From positions 1-37,354 of the IMG/VR virus record IMGVR_UViG_3300043775_004752: a stretch of 37,354 bases of DNA; one strand, written 5' to 3'. Numbering within the stretch: the first letter of the stretch is position 1; the number at the start of each line of letters is the position of its first letter. Position numbers and translations under genes: made by a program. This document shows, piece by piece, positions 37,334-37,354 of the stretch. Below the pieces are notes generated by a model. That model searched no databases. It saw nothing but the letters and a program-made list of their open reading frames with translations, and was not told the origin of the DNA. Source of the stretch: a virus.

Positions 37334-37354
37334 ATGTCGAAGATAGATTTAAAT
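37334..37354 (+). CDS. Start of a gene cut by the window edge
   Basis: Only seven codons (MSKIDLN) are in the window. The start is supported by a strong promoter 8 nt upstream with the same geometry as at uvsX and gp43. The product is unknown. Confidence 0.4.

Noticed and set aside
1-37354. tRNA genes, CRISPR arrays, insertion sequences, integrase or attachment sites
   Set aside because: None seen by eye. Most gaps are under 100 bp, leaving no room for them.
1-37354. A DpdA/TGT-like enzyme that would insert deazaguanine into DNA
   Set aside because: No protein in the window shows such a pattern; if present it must lie elsewhere in the genome.

Overview
The window is a piece of a T4-like myovirus genome. 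The strongest evidence is a recognisable T4-type replication, recombination and transcription block on the + strand: UvsY, UvsW, a gp55-type late sigma factor, gp47, gp46, family B DNA polymerase gp43 and the RecA-like UvsX. A small clamp-loader subunit (gp62-like) lies on the - strand near the left end. The DNA is AT-rich and gene-dense, with many 1-8 nt overlaps. I saw no rRNA, tRNA, transposon, integrase or CRISPR array. The content (PhoH, 2OG oxygenase, LPS-type sugar genes, preQ0 genes) resembles aquatic T4-like phages; the host cannot be named from the sequence.

Layout. 1-1148 (-): possible co-chaperonin, gp62 and a DUF366 protein, read from one sigma70-like promoter. 1188-10295 (-): a ten-gene glycan cluster with GDP-mannose 3,5-epimerase, a second NAD-sugar dehydratase/epimerase, GT10- and GT11-type fucosyltransferases, other glycosyltransferases, a methyltransferase and two glycosyltransferase-methyltransferase fusions. 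10333-13305: a fibre-like virion protein, a small protein, a NadR-like P-loop kinase and a late-expressed glycosyltransferase. 13295-18190: QueE, PhoH, QueD and FolE interleaved with small putative head proteins and a retropepsin-like protein. 18257-21261 (+): 2OG oxygenase, glycosyltransferase, mini-DegT and a putative virion protein. 21265-22965 (-): small virion-like proteins and a GIY-YIG protein. 23005-34443 (+): the replication/recombination block, ending in QueC. 34424-35880 (-): two putative head proteins. 35934-37354 (+): a stand-alone class II glutamine amidotransferase, a GT-A glycosyltransferase and the first codons of another gene.

Three themes link the genes. (1) A complete preQ0 pathway (FolE, QueD, QueE, QueC) is spread over 20 kb on both strands. 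A separate class II amidotransferase 1.5 kb from queC suggests, as a hypothesis, a split version of the Gat-QueC fusion that makes the archaeosine base. (2) Promoters sit almost on the start codons: TATAAATA-like late boxes 5-6 nt upstream and TTGAAT/TTGATA/TTGATT sigma70 promoters whose -10 is about 6-9 nt upstream. This implies widespread leaderless or near-leaderless mRNAs. The one strong Shine-Dalgarno precedes an apparent ATT start. (3) About eight otherwise unrelated proteins begin with a short peptide ending mostly in (L/I/V)-(N/S)-E. This resembles the T4 capsid-targeting sequence cleaved by the gp21 protease, so they are candidate internal head proteins.
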